From: Salinimicrobium profundisediminis | GTDB lineage: Bacteria > Bacteroidota > Bacteroidia > Flavobacteriales > Flavobacteriaceae | Length of the DNA stretch: 64,000 bases | Assembly: GCF_026241755.1 (NCBI RefSeq) | Contig: NZ_JAPJDA010000011.1 | Span: 1-64,000 of the forward strand | Direction of reading: 5' to 3' | Part shown: positions 36,086 to 45,276 of the stretch, piece by piece | Layout of the letters: every line of letters begins with the position of its first letter | Position numbering within the stretch: position 1 is the first letter of the stretch | The notes under the pieces: generated by a model | The model's input: only the letters and a program-made list of their open reading frames with translations | Database searches by the model: none | Told to the model about the DNA's origin: nothing | Program-made: the position numbers and the translations under genes

Positions 36086-36093
36086 TACTTTTG
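36086..36093 (+). promoter_or_regulatory. -7 box (TACTTTTG) of the GAF-domain gene
   Basis: TACTTTTG followed by C lies 15 nt before the ATG at 36109. No TTG is seen at the ideal spacing. Confidence 0.45.
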
Positions 36094-36108
36094 CTTAAAA
36101 AGTAAACA

Positions 36109-36564
36109 ATGGCATTAGAAAGATTAAAACAAGAGGTTACTGAAATCCTTGCGAATGATAAAGTTCAGGTTGAAGAGCGGCTCTCTAAAGTGTGCGAACT
36201 TTTAAAAGCTGAAGTAGATTATTACACCTGGGTAGGATTCTATTTCAAGAACGGGGACAAAAATGAATTAAAATTAGGGCCTTTTGCGGGAGAACCTACA
36301 GATCATACCATTATTCCCTTCGGAAAAGGCATCTGCGGACAGGTTGCTGTTTCCAATCAAAACTTTGTAGTTCCCGATGTTAGCGCTCAGGACAATTATA
36401 TTGCCTGCAGCATACATGTAAAAGCCGAAATAGTTGTGCCTTTGTTCAAGAATGGAGAAAACATTGGACAAATCGATATAGATTCCAATGTTCCCGATCC
36501 ATTTACTGAAGAAGATGAGCGATTCCTCGAGTTTGTGAACGAAAAGGTGGCCGAGATCATCTAG
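36109..36564 (+). CDS. GAF-domain protein, probable free methionine-(R)-sulfoxide reductase
   Basis: This encodes 151 residues and is a single GAF domain without a membrane segment. The pattern matches the fRMsr (YebR/MsrC) family: YYTWVGFYF near 39, FGKGICGQVA near 81 and NYIACSIHVKAEIVVPL near 105, then IGQIDIDSN and FTEEDERFLE. The two cysteines at GICG and IACS correspond to the catalytic and resolving positions of that family. The enzyme would reduce free methionine sulfoxide in the cytosol. A terminator (36621-36665) follows. A signalling role cannot be excluded, since the annotation 'GAF domain protein' is broad. Confidence 0.85.
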   Translation: MALERLKQEVTEILANDKVQVEERLSKVCELLKAEVDYYTWVGFYFKNGDKNELKLGPFAGEPTDHTIIPFGKGICGQVAVSNQNFVVPDVSAQDNYIACSIHVKAEIVVPLFKNGENIGQIDIDSNVPDPFTEEDERFLEFVNEKVAEII

Positions 36565-36620
36565 AATTCTGAATGTACTACAGACTGTTATCAATTCCCC
36601 GATGCCAGGCCAGACCATAC

Positions 36621-36665
36621 AAAAACGGGGTGCCAAAAATGTCATTTTTGGCACCCCGTTTTTGT
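36621..36665. terminator. Bidirectional terminator with the short palindrome as its tip
   Basis: An almost perfect stem begins at AAAAACGGGG and ends at CCCCGTTTTT (36621-36665), giving T-runs in both directions. The inner part, GCCAAAAATGTCATTTTTGG (36632-36651), is an exact core copy of the recurring palindrome. It lies between the convergent GAF and serine hydrolase genes. Confidence 0.88.
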
Positions 36666-36680
36666 TATCGCAATAGGTCT

Positions 36681-37997
36681 TTACTTTCGCGTTAGTTCGT
36701 AAGCTCCCCCTCCCTGAAGGAGTGTTAACTTATTGGCTTCAGGATTAAATTCCAGTTTGAGTCCGGCGCGGGTGAACTGAAACTTATTTTCCTCGTAAGC
36801 TTCAAGCGGAAAAGTAGGTTGCCCGGTAGCCTGCCCCATAAGCGTTTCATCTTCAATGAAGATCTTTACTTCCAGCGGAAAGGTTTCGCTTCCATAGGTG
36901 CCGGTGTATTGCTCAAGTTTTTCTTGCGAAACCTCGATGGCAGGTTCAAAAGAAGGTAAACTGTAATCAAGGTTCCAAAAAATACTGAGTGCTCCAATCA
37001 TTATATCGTTTGGAGACAGGACGGTTCCATTTGAAATATAAGAAACAGCGAGATCACCTTCAGGATAATACATACTCATAGAATTGAACCCATCTATGCC
37101 GCCGGTATGCCCATAAAAAGTCTTCTCATTAAAAGGAAAGCTAAAAAGGCCCATTCCGAAGCCATTTTTGAGTGTTTTCATCTTTTCAAAAGTGTCAGAT
37201 TTTAGAACTTTTCCGTCGAAGAGAGCAGTGAAGAACAAATTGAGATCTGTTGGAGTTGAAACTACGCCCCCGGCTCCCAGCGGGATACTTAGATCGGTTT
37301 CTGTAGCAGGTTGCCAGTCTTTCTTTTTCTGATAGGAATAAGCTTCAGCATTACCGGAATCAATTTTTCTTCCGTAGTAGGTATTTTCGAGGTTGAGCGG
37401 TTGGGCAATTCGATTTTTCAGGATCTCGGCGTAACTCTTTCCGTCTAAATCTTCAAGAATAAAAGAAAGCAACACGTAATTTGTATTGGAATAATCGTTT
37501 TTCTCGCCGGGCGCAAAAACCGGCTCCTGGGCTTTGAATATTGCGAGAAGTTCCTCTTTCGACTTTGGCTGCTCCATATAATTGAGATAAGCATCTTCAT
37601 TAGTGAAATTAAAAAGCCCGCTTTGGTGCCTTAAAAGGTCTTCTATACTGATGCTTTCGGAATTAGGAATTCCGGGATAAAATTTTGAGAGTTGGGTATC
37701 CAGTGAAAGTTTTCCTTCTTCAACCAGTTGCAGGATCATAGCTGCCGTAAAAGTCTTTGAAATTGATCCTATACGGTATTTTGTAAGTGCATTGGCTTTA
37801 GTTCCTTTTGATATATCGCTATAGCCAATAGTATTCGTGTAGACAGGCTCCCCCTGTTTGTGAATTGCAAAGCTGCCCATTCCCCTGTCGTTTTTTTCAA
37901 CAACGGTAAAAAGGCTGTCCATTTTTTGCCTGTCAAAATCCTGAGCTGCCGCAAAGAGGGAACAAACCAAAGCCAGTACTGTAAATAATTTTTTCAT
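36681..37997 (-). CDS. Serine hydrolase, beta-lactamase/class C family
   Basis: This encodes 438 residues from the ATG at 37997, which gives a clean signal peptide (MKKLFTVLALVCSLFAAAQ). An in-frame ATG 15 codons upstream adds a non-signal leader. Catalytic motifs of the class C beta-lactamase/esterase fold are visible: SISKTF (SxxK, about 79), the YSN triad at about 145 and HTGG (about 297). A C-terminal lipocalin-like part (about 350-438) follows. Such exported enzymes act as peptidases, esterases or D-aminopeptidases; true resistance is less likely. It is transcribed alone, with the ABC permease upstream. Confidence 0.88.
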   Translation of the reverse strand: MKKLFTVLALVCSLFAAAQDFDRQKMDSLFTVVEKNDRGMGSFAIHKQGEPVYTNTIGYSDISKGTKANALTKYRIGSISKTFTAAMILQLVEEGKLSLDTQLSKFYPGIPNSESISIEDLLRHQSGLFNFTNEDAYLNYMEQPKSKEELLAIFKAQEPVFAPGEKNDYSNTNYVLLSFILEDLDGKSYAEILKNRIAQPLNLENTYYGRKIDSGNAEAYSYQKKKDWQPATETDLSIPLGAGGVVSTPTDLNLFFTALFDGKVLKSDTFEKMKTLKNGFGMGLFSFPFNEKTFYGHTGGIDGFNSMSMYYPEGDLAVSYISNGTVLSPNDIMIGALSIFWNLDYSLPSFEPAIEVSQEKLEQYTGTYGSETFPLEVKIFIEDETLMGQATGQPTFPLEAYEENKFQFTRAGLKLEFNPEANKLTLLQGGGAYELTRK

Positions 37998-38077
37998 GTA
38001 AATGATTGTTTTAAATGATTGATTGACAAATAAAATATACATAAAAAAGCATTATGCTATACAAAGTACATTCGGAT

Positions 38078-39331
38078 TTACATTCCCGTTCTAATAGCTT
38101 CTACAGGGTCTAATTTTGAGGCTGAAATTGCAGGAACAATTCCCGAGATAAGCCCAATAACTGCCGATACCGCCGTACCTATAAACATATTCCAGGTAGA
38201 AAGGATGAATTCAAAGCTGCCGGTAAATTGCGAAACTATGAGAGATGCAAGCCACACGAGGAACAACCCAATAAGCCCACCAATTACCGCTAAAATTACC
38301 GCTTCAAACAAGAACTGAAAGAGGATGAATTTATTCTTGGCCCCCAACGACTTTTGGATCCCGATGAGGTTGGTGCGTTCTTTTACACTTACAAACATGA
38401 TGTTTGCAATACCAAAGCCCCCTACCAGAAGGGAGAAACCGCTAATGATGAGTCCGAAGAAATTGAGTTGCCCGGTCATATTATCAATGAGATCGGTAAA
38501 ACCCTCCAGCTGATTCACGAAGAAGTTGTTAATATCGTCGCGCCTCAAGCCTCTAAAGTTGCGGAGTTGTTGAGAAATGTATGCTATAAGTTCATTAGTG
38601 TCGGCATCGGGTTCGGGTTTAATCACAATTTGCGGAAAGGTACCGCGATTGCTTCCGCCGTAGATCCTTCTTACCACATTCACCGGCACAAAAACATTGG
38701 TGTCATGACTACCTCCAAACAGGCTTGCCCCCTTTTTTTCCAATACCCCTATCACCGAAAATTTTCTGCCATAAAGCCTCACCTGTTCGCCCAGGGCGTT
38801 TCGACTTCCGAAGAGATTTTCATACACATCGTGGCCCAGTACAACTACAGGAGTACCACTTACAGATTCGGCCATATTAAAGAAGCGGCCTTCTTCAATT
38901 TGCAGGGCTTCAATGTCGTAATATTCAGCAGAGACAGCAGCTATTCCCACATCTGAGGCAGTTTTGTCGCTGTACTTAATATTTTCGGGAGGAACGTTAA
39001 GCACGTAAGACATAGCAGAAACTTCGGGCACACTACGGCTCAAATATTCGTACTCTTCATAACTCACATCGGGAAACTGTTCCCTCTTCCACTGTGGCAC
39101 CTCATTAGAGCCAAAAGAAAACCGGGTAAGTATCATGGTGCGGTTATCTAACGCGCTAAGGCTACCCTTAATCTCCTTCTCCAGAGAATCTACTGCCGCA
39201 AGTACGGCTATGATAGAGAAAATTCCAATAGTTACCCCCAAAAGGGATAACATGGTTCGCAGCTTGTTGTTTTTAAGAGCGTTAATGGCGAAAAAAAAAC
39301 TCTCTTTAAGAACCCTTAGATATATTAACAT
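38078..39331 (-). CDS. ABC transporter permease of the MacB/FtsX type
   Basis: This encodes 417 residues. There is one N-terminal membrane helix (about 20-42), a large periplasmic MacB-PCD-like domain (about 45-250) and three C-terminal helices of the FtsX domain, with VGGFGIANIMFVSVKERTN (about 291) and a final DPVEAIRTGM. These permeases pair with an ATPase for lipoprotein release, peptide export or cell-wall signalling. No ATPase gene is next to it here. The gap to purH (39332-39478) is divergent. Confidence 0.9.
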   Translation of the reverse strand: MLIYLRVLKESFFFAINALKNNKLRTMLSLLGVTIGIFSIIAVLAAVDSLEKEIKGSLSALDNRTMILTRFSFGSNEVPQWKREQFPDVSYEEYEYLSRSVPEVSAMSYVLNVPPENIKYSDKTASDVGIAAVSAEYYDIEALQIEEGRFFNMAESVSGTPVVVLGHDVYENLFGSRNALGEQVRLYGRKFSVIGVLEKKGASLFGGSHDTNVFVPVNVVRRIYGGSNRGTFPQIVIKPEPDADTNELIAYISQQLRNFRGLRRDDINNFFVNQLEGFTDLIDNMTGQLNFFGLIISGFSLLVGGFGIANIMFVSVKERTNLIGIQKSLGAKNKFILFQFLFEAVILAVIGGLIGLFLVWLASLIVSQFTGSFEFILSTWNMFIGTAVSAVIGLISGIVPAISASKLDPVEAIRTGM

Positions 39332-39448
39332 GGTACTTTTCCTGTATTATTATAAACCTGCACATCATAAGACGCCGGGTTTAAATATTCGTTACAAAAT
39401 AATTATTTAAATAAGAGCGGCAGCCTCTTTATTTTATACTGAAATAAT

Positions 39449-39456
39449 TACTTTTG
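39449..39456 (+). promoter_or_regulatory. -7 box (TACTTTTG) of purH
   Basis: TACTTTTG followed by C lies 22 nt before the purH ATG. No TTG is evident at the consensus distance. Confidence 0.5.
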
Positions 39457-39478
39457 CAACCTCAACAAAACCAACACA

Positions 39479-41005
39479 ATGAGCGACCTAAAATCGGCTA
39501 AATCTGCACTTATTTCTGTCTTCAGCAAAGAAGGACTTGAACCTGTTGTTAAAAAGCTTAACGAGCTGGGTATCACTATTTACTCTACAGGAGGAACTGA
39601 AAAGTTTATTACAAACCTGGGAATAAATGTAGTACCGGTAGAGGATATAACATCCCATCCTTCCATTCTTGGAGGACGTGTAAAAACGTTGCACCCCAAG
39701 GTATTTGGCGGGATTCTTAACCGCAGTGAAAACGAGCAGGATAAAGCCGAACTGGAGCAGTATGAAATCCCACAGATCGATATTGTAATTGTTGATCTTT
39801 ACCCGTTTGAAAAAACGGTTGCTTCAAATGCTTCGGAAGAAGAGATCATTGAAAAAATTGATATTGGCGGCATTTCTTTAATCAGGGCAGCTGCCAAGAA
39901 TTATAAAGATGTGATTTGTGTACCTTCAGTAGACAATTACGCCGAATTTTTAGAAATTATTACTGAAGGAAAAGGCCAGACAAGCCTGAATGACCGCAAA
40001 AGATTTGCTGCAAAGGCATTTAACGTGTCTTCTCATTACGACACTGCGATCTTCAATTACCTTAATAACGAAGAACAATCTTATAAGGAAAGCTTCAACG
40101 GCGGGCTGGAATTAAGATACGGGGAGAATCCCCATCAAAAAGGGCATTTTTACGGTGACTTTTCGGCCATGTTTGATAAGCTGCACGGCAAGGAATTGTC
40201 GTACAACAATCTACTGGACGTAGATGCTGCTGTAAACCTGATGAATGAGTTTCAAAATGAAGCCCCAACTTTTGCCATTTTAAAGCACAATAACGCCTGC
40301 GGACTGGCGCAGCGGGAAACCCTGCTTCAGGCTTACAAAGATGCTTTGGCGGGAGATCCTGTTTCGGCTTTTGGAGGTATTCTTATTGCGAACAAAGAAA
40401 TAGACAAGGCTACTGCCGAAGAGATACATGAGCTATTTTGTGAAGTGGTCATTGCCCCTGGCTATTCCGAAGAAGCCCTGGAAGTTTTAAAAGGGAAGAA
40501 AAACAGGGTCTTGCTTGTACAGAAAGAAACCGAACTGCCGCAAAAGCAGGTACGCACCTGTTTGAACGGTATTCTTGTTCAGGATAAAGACTCCAAAACA
40601 GATACTACAGAAGATTTAACTTATGCTACCAACAATAAACCGTCACAGCAGGAGTTAAATGACCTGTTGTTTGCTTCCAAAATTTGCAAGCACACAAAAT
40701 CAAATACTATTGTTCTGGTAAAAAACAACCAGTTACTGGCCAGTGGTACGGGACAAACATCACGGGTAGATGCGTTGAGACAGAGTATTGAAAAAGCGAA
40801 TTCTTTTGAATTTGATTTAAATGGCGCAGTATTGGCCAGTGATGCTTTTTTCCCTTTCCCAGACTGTGTGGAAATTGCAGATAAAGCGGGAATCACTGCT
40901 GTTATCCAGCCCGGCGGATCCATTAAGGACCAGCTAAGTATAGATTATTGCAACGATAATAATCTCGCTATGGTAATGACCGGAACAAGACATTTTAAAC
41001 ATTAA
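39479..41005 (+). CDS. purH: Bifunctional AICAR formyltransferase/IMP cyclohydrolase
   Basis: This encodes 508 residues. PurH performs the last two steps of IMP synthesis. The IMP cyclohydrolase domain is N-terminal (about 1-195; SALISVFSKEGLE, YSTGGTEKFI, RVKTLHPKVFGGIL). The formyltransferase domain follows, with LRYGENPHQKGHFYG, LKHNNACGLA, DPVSAFGG and a C-terminal SDAFFPFPDCVEIADKAGIT. The length is typical. It precedes the rod-shape genes by 39 bp in the same direction, so some transcripts may read through into mreB. Confidence 0.97.
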   Translation: MSDLKSAKSALISVFSKEGLEPVVKKLNELGITIYSTGGTEKFITNLGINVVPVEDITSHPSILGGRVKTLHPKVFGGILNRSENEQDKAELEQYEIPQIDIVIVDLYPFEKTVASNASEEEIIEKIDIGGISLIRAAAKNYKDVICVPSVDNYAEFLEIITEGKGQTSLNDRKRFAAKAFNVSSHYDTAIFNYLNNEEQSYKESFNGGLELRYGENPHQKGHFYGDFSAMFDKLHGKELSYNNLLDVDAAVNLMNEFQNEAPTFAILKHNNACGLAQRETLLQAYKDALAGDPVSAFGGILIANKEIDKATAEEIHELFCEVVIAPGYSEEALEVLKGKKNRVLLVQKETELPQKQVRTCLNGILVQDKDSKTDTTEDLTYATNNKPSQQELNDLLFASKICKHTKSNTIVLVKNNQLLASGTGQTSRVDALRQSIEKANSFEFDLNGAVLASDAFFPFPDCVEIADKAGITAVIQPGGSIKDQLSIDYCNDNNLAMVMTGTRHFKH

Positions 41006-41044
41006 TTTTATTACATTTACCGAACCTCAACTAATTGACTTAAC

Positions 41045-42073
41045 ATGGGATTTTTCGATTTTCTCACTGAAGAAATTGCTATAGATTTAGGAACTGCAAA
41101 CACCCTTATTATACATAACGATAAGGTGGTGGTTGACAGTCCTTCTATCGTAGCCCGTCACCGCACTACCGGAAAGATCATAGCAGTAGGAAAGGAAGCT
41201 GCCATGATGCAGGGGAAAACGCATGAGAATATCAAAACAATTCGGCCTTTGAAAGATGGGGTAATTGCCGATTTTGATGCATCTGAAAAGATGCTTACCA
41301 TGTTTATAAAAGAAATTCCTGCGCTTAAAAAGAAAATGTTCACTCCTGCTCTAAGGATGGTGATTTGTATCCCTTCCGGTATTACCGAGGTGGAGATGCG
41401 GGCAGTTAAAGAGAGTGCAGAAAGAGTGAATGGAAAAGAGGTTTACCTGATACACGAACCTATGGCTGCAGCTATAGGTATTGGTGTTGACATCATGCAG
41501 CCAAAAGGAAATATGATCGTTGATATAGGTGGTGGTACTACCGAGATCGCGGTTATTGCCCTTGGGGGAATTGTGTGTGATAAATCGGTCAAGATCGCGG
41601 GAGATGTTTTCACAAATGACATTGTATACTATATGCGTACGCAGCACAACCTTTATGTGGGTGAGCGTACTGCTGAAAAAATAAAAATTCAGATTGGTGC
41701 CGCTACCGAAGATCTTGAGGTACCACCAGATGAAATGAATGTGCAGGGAAGGGATCTTTTAACAGGAAAACCAAAGCAGGTGAATATCTCCTATAGAGAA
41801 ATCGCCAAAGCCCTGGACAAGTCGATATTGAGAATTGAAGATGCCGTGATGGAGACGCTTTCACAAACTCCGCCGGAGCTCGCAGCCGACATCTACAACA
41901 CCGGGATCTATCTTGCCGGTGGGGGATCAATGCTGCGCGGACTGGACAAAAGGTTATCACAAAAGACCGATCTTCCGGTTTATATCGCCGAAGATCCTTT
42001 ACGGGCAGTTGTTCGAGGAACGGGTATTTGCCTGAAGACCCTTCATCGTTACAAGGGAATCCTGATAAAGTAG
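41045..42073 (+). CDS. mreB: Rod-shape-determining protein MreB
   Basis: This encodes 342 residues. MreB is the bacterial actin that positions lateral-wall synthesis. Phosphate and adenosine motifs are clear: EIAIDLGTANTLI (about 10-22), NMIVDIGGGTTEIAVIALGG (about 156-175) and GIYLAGGGSMLRGLDKRL (about 288-305). The length matches the family. It heads the mreBCD-mrdA-rodA cluster, which encodes the elongasome; mreC follows 9 bp later. Confidence 0.98.
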   Translation: MGFFDFLTEEIAIDLGTANTLIIHNDKVVVDSPSIVARHRTTGKIIAVGKEAAMMQGKTHENIKTIRPLKDGVIADFDASEKMLTMFIKEIPALKKKMFTPALRMVICIPSGITEVEMRAVKESAERVNGKEVYLIHEPMAAAIGIGVDIMQPKGNMIVDIGGGTTEIAVIALGGIVCDKSVKIAGDVFTNDIVYYMRTQHNLYVGERTAEKIKIQIGAATEDLEVPPDEMNVQGRDLLTGKPKQVNISYREIAKALDKSILRIEDAVMETLSQTPPELAADIYNTGIYLAGGGSMLRGLDKRLSQKTDLPVYIAEDPLRAVVRGTGICLKTLHRYKGILIK

Positions 42074-42082
42074 GAGTAATTT

Positions 42083-42910
42083 ATGCAGCAAATAATTAAT
42101 TTTCTTATTCGCAATAAGAACAATATCCTATTCTTATTGCTGCTCACCTTTTCCCTGTTTTTAACCATTCAGTCTCACTCCTACCAGAAGAGTAAATTTA
42201 TTAGTTCTGCTAATTTTTTAAGTGGTGGTATCTATAGCTGGACCAGCGACATCAACAGCTATTTTTACCTTGAAGAATACAATTTGCGTTTACTTGAGGA
42301 AAATGAGCGACTGCGCACGCGGCTGGCAACCTATGAAGACTCGTTAGAAATAAAGACCTACCGAGACACCAGTAGCTTTGACGCCGATTATATCTTTAGA
42401 GCTTCAGAAGTTATTAATAACAACTACGCTAAGGTAGATAACTATCTTACCATTAAAAGCGGAAGCCGGGATGGTATTGAGAGAGACATGGGGGTGGTAA
42501 CCAGTAAAGGGATTGTGGGAATAGTGGAGAATGTTTCCCCAAACTATTCCACAGTGATCTCCATACTCAATTCAAACTCCCGAATCAATGCCCAGCTCAA
42601 ACGCTCCAACCATTTTGGAACTTTAGTATGGAATGGGGATAATCCCAATATTGTACAGCTTATAGATGTGCCATCTGTAGCCCCAATAGCCGAAGGAGAT
42701 ACTATAATTACCGGAGGACGCTCCCTCATTTTCCCAAAAGGTTTACCTATTGGTGCAGTAAAAAACTTTTCCCTGGATCAAAGCGAGAGCTACTATAATA
42801 TAGATATTGAATTGTTTAATGACATGACCAACATTGGGTATGTTTATATTATTGAAAACACCAGCCAGACTGAAATAAGAGAATTACAAAATCTTTCTAA
42901 AGATGAATAG
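42083..42910 (+). CDS. mreC: Rod-shape-determining protein MreC
   Basis: This encodes 275 residues. One membrane helix (about 12-32) is followed by a coiled coil (about 70-95, EEYNLRLLEENERLRTRLA) and a periplasmic double beta-barrel with VVTSKGIVGIVENVSPNYSTV (about 134) and GDTIITGGRSLIFPKGLPIG. MreC links MreB and PBP2 on the periplasmic side. The gene is 9 bp after mreB and overlaps mreD by 8 bp. Confidence 0.96.
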   Translation: MQQIINFLIRNKNNILFLLLLTFSLFLTIQSHSYQKSKFISSANFLSGGIYSWTSDINSYFYLEEYNLRLLEENERLRTRLATYEDSLEIKTYRDTSSFDADYIFRASEVINNNYAKVDNYLTIKSGSRDGIERDMGVVTSKGIVGIVENVSPNYSTVISILNSNSRINAQLKRSNHFGTLVWNGDNPNIVQLIDVPSVAPIAEGDTIITGGRSLIFPKGLPIGAVKNFSLDQSESYYNIDIELFNDMTNIGYVYIIENTSQTEIRELQNLSKDE

Positions 42911-43409
42911 TGTGATATTCAATAACGCCCTTCGTTTTATAGTATTACTAATGCTACAGGTGTTGTTGTTGAACAATATCAATTTTCTGGGTTATATCAA
43001 CCCATACCTTTATGTGGTATTCATCCTGCTGTACCCTTTTAATGCAAATCAAACCCTCTTCATCTTTCTGAGTTTTTTACTGGGTTGGGGAATTGACATT
43101 TTTGAAGATAGCGGTGGTATAAATGCTGCGGCATGTGTAGTAGCTGCATACATTCGTCCGGCAGTTCTTCGTTTCTCTTTTGGGGTGAGTTATGATTATC
43201 AAACTATCAAGTTCTCAAGTACGCAGCCCGGTTCAAGAATAAGTTATGTCTTAATTATTGTACTTGTACATCACCTGGTATTGTTTTTATTAGAATTTTT
43301 CAATTTTGCACACTTATTGTTACTTCTTAAAAAAACATTTTTTTCGGCAGCGTTTACAATAATTTTGGTGTTTATAACGCTTGCCTTATTTAACAAAAGG
43401 TCAAGATGA
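42903..43409 (+). CDS. mreD: Rod-shape-determining protein MreD
   Basis: This encodes 168 residues with about five membrane helices and the MreD-like NPYLYVVFILLYPF (about 33) and LLGWGIDIFEDSGGINAAACV. It is an inner-membrane component of the elongasome. It overlaps both neighbours (8 bp with mreC; 4 bp ATGA with mrdA), so the three are translationally coupled. Confidence 0.93.
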   Translation: MNSVIFNNALRFIVLLMLQVLLLNNINFLGYINPYLYVVFILLYPFNANQTLFIFLSFLLGWGIDIFEDSGGINAAACVVAAYIRPAVLRFSFGVSYDYQTIKFSSTQPGSRISYVLIIVLVHHLVLFLLEFFNFAHLLLLLKKTFFSAAFTIILVFITLALFNKRSR

Positions 43410-45274
43410 GAAAAATTTTACTCTACATAATAGTCATTACCTCCGGTCTTATCTTTCTGGCCCGGCTTTTCTACCTACAGGTAATGGATGACTCTTTTGT
43501 AGGGCTTTCAGAGAATAATGCTATAAAGGTAGTCTACGATTACCCGCAACGCGGTTTTATCTTTGACCGAAATGGAGAGCTGCTGGTCTCCAACCAACCG
43601 TCTTATGACGTTATGGTGATACCGCGCAACCTCAAGCCTTTTGACACCACCGAATTGTGCAATATTCTAAGTATTACTACAGAACAGCTGGTAGAGAGAC
43701 TTGACAAAGCCAAGATCTACTCCCCCCGCCTGCCATCGGTAGTAATCCCACAGCTTACCAAAAGTGAATACGCCTATCTTGCTGAAAAGATGCGTAAATA
43801 CGAAGGCTTCTACATCCAGAAACGTTCCCTGCGTGATTATTATACCGAACATGGCGCAAATGTGTTGGGATACATAACCGAAGTTAACCAGCGTATAGTA
43901 AATGAGAATCCTTATTACCTCTCTGGAGACCTTATTGGCCGCCAGGGAGTGGAAGGCTATTACGAAGAACTCCTGCGCGGTGTAAAAGGAGTAAAATATA
44001 TTCAGAAGGACAGGTTTAACCGTGATATAGGGCCTTATAAAGAAGGAATCTACGACACCCTTCCAAAAAAGGGAAAAGATATTACCATTACCATTGATGC
44101 CGAACTGCAAAAATACGGAGAGCTCCTCATGAAGAATAAGAGAGGCGGTATTGTAGCTATTGAACCGGCAACCGGCGAGATCCTGGCATTGGTAACAGCT
44201 CCAAATTATGATCCTGCCGATTTGGTGGGGCGAAAGAGATCAGAAAACTTTACCAAGCTTTGGCTTGATTCCATTTCAAAACCTTTATTTGACAGAGGAC
44301 TACTGGCCGAGTATCCTCCCGGATCACCTTTTAAGACCATTAATGCTTTAATTGCCTTACAGGAAGGCGTTGTAACTACCCAGGAAAGTTTCTCATGCCA
44401 TGGAGGATATTTCTATGGTAGAGGCCGAAAAATGGGTTGTCACGCCCATTCCAGCCCCTTGAACATGATTCCCGGGATTGCCCAGTCCTGTAATGCATAT
44501 TTTGCAAATGTTTACCGAAGGATCGTTGAAAAATACCCCACTCCGCAAGAGGGCGTAGATGTATGGGCCAATCATCTAAAAAGTTTTGGTTTGGGTGATT
44601 ATCTTGGATCTGACCTTTCTACCGGAAGGCCAGGTAAGATCCCAACTTCAAAATATTACAACAAGATCTATGATTACCCCACCTATAAATGGTTTTCTAC
44701 AGCTACACTTTCTAACGCCATAGGGCAGGGCGAGGTTCTTATGACCCCCATTCAGCTGGCAAATATGACAGCTGCAATCGCAAATCGCGGATGGTTCTAT
44801 ACTCCTCATGTTTTAAAGGAAATTGAAGGAAATCCCATTAAGGAAAAGGAGTTTACCGAAAAGAAAATCACCACTGTAGAGCCCCGCCATTTTGAACCTG
44901 TGGTAGAAGGAATGCACCAGGTATATAAGTCGGGAACCGCATCTGCGCTTCAAATCCCCGGGATAGAGATTGCAGGGAAAACCGGAACTGCCGAGAATTT
45001 TACCAGGATCGACGGAAAAAGGGTACAACTTACAGACCATTCCATTTTCGTAGCCTTTGCTCCTGTAGATAACCCTAAGATAGCTTTGGCAATCTTTGTG
45101 GAAAATGGATATTGGGGAGGCCGTTACGCAGGTCGTATTGCAGGCTTAATGATTGAAAAATACATAAAGGGAGAGATTACCCGAAAGGATATGGAAGAAT
45201 GGATACTTACCCACAGCCTGGAAGAAGAATATGCAAAACCATTAAGCGGGGAACCTTTTAGAATTAACCAGTAA
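43406..45274 (+). CDS. mrdA: Penicillin-binding protein 2 (transpeptidase)
   Basis: This encodes 622 residues. It has one N-terminal membrane helix, the pedestal domain (about 50-230, YPQRGFIFDRNGELLVSNQPSY) and the transpeptidase domain. The three active-site motifs are visible: SPFK (PPGSPFKTINALIAL, about 309), SCN (AQSCNAYFANV, about 363) and KTG (GKTGTAENF, about 526). PBP2 crosslinks lateral-wall peptidoglycan with RodA. It overlaps mreD by 4 bp and is 2 bp before rodA. Confidence 0.97.
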   Translation: MRKILLYIIVITSGLIFLARLFYLQVMDDSFVGLSENNAIKVVYDYPQRGFIFDRNGELLVSNQPSYDVMVIPRNLKPFDTTELCNILSITTEQLVERLDKAKIYSPRLPSVVIPQLTKSEYAYLAEKMRKYEGFYIQKRSLRDYYTEHGANVLGYITEVNQRIVNENPYYLSGDLIGRQGVEGYYEELLRGVKGVKYIQKDRFNRDIGPYKEGIYDTLPKKGKDITITIDAELQKYGELLMKNKRGGIVAIEPATGEILALVTAPNYDPADLVGRKRSENFTKLWLDSISKPLFDRGLLAEYPPGSPFKTINALIALQEGVVTTQESFSCHGGYFYGRGRKMGCHAHSSPLNMIPGIAQSCNAYFANVYRRIVEKYPTPQEGVDVWANHLKSFGLGDYLGSDLSTGRPGKIPTSKYYNKIYDYPTYKWFSTATLSNAIGQGEVLMTPIQLANMTAAIANRGWFYTPHVLKEIEGNPIKEKEFTEKKITTVEPRHFEPVVEGMHQVYKSGTASALQIPGIEIAGKTGTAENFTRIDGKRVQLTDHSIFVAFAPVDNPKIALAIFVENGYWGGRYAGRIAGLMIEKYIKGEITRKDMEEWILTHSLEEEYAKPLSGEPFRINQ

Positions 45275-45276
45275 CT

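Noticed and set aside
36681-37997. Antibiotic-resistance beta-lactamase
   Set aside because: The motifs define the broad class C serine hydrolase family. The C-terminal extension and lone context favour a housekeeping exported hydrolase.
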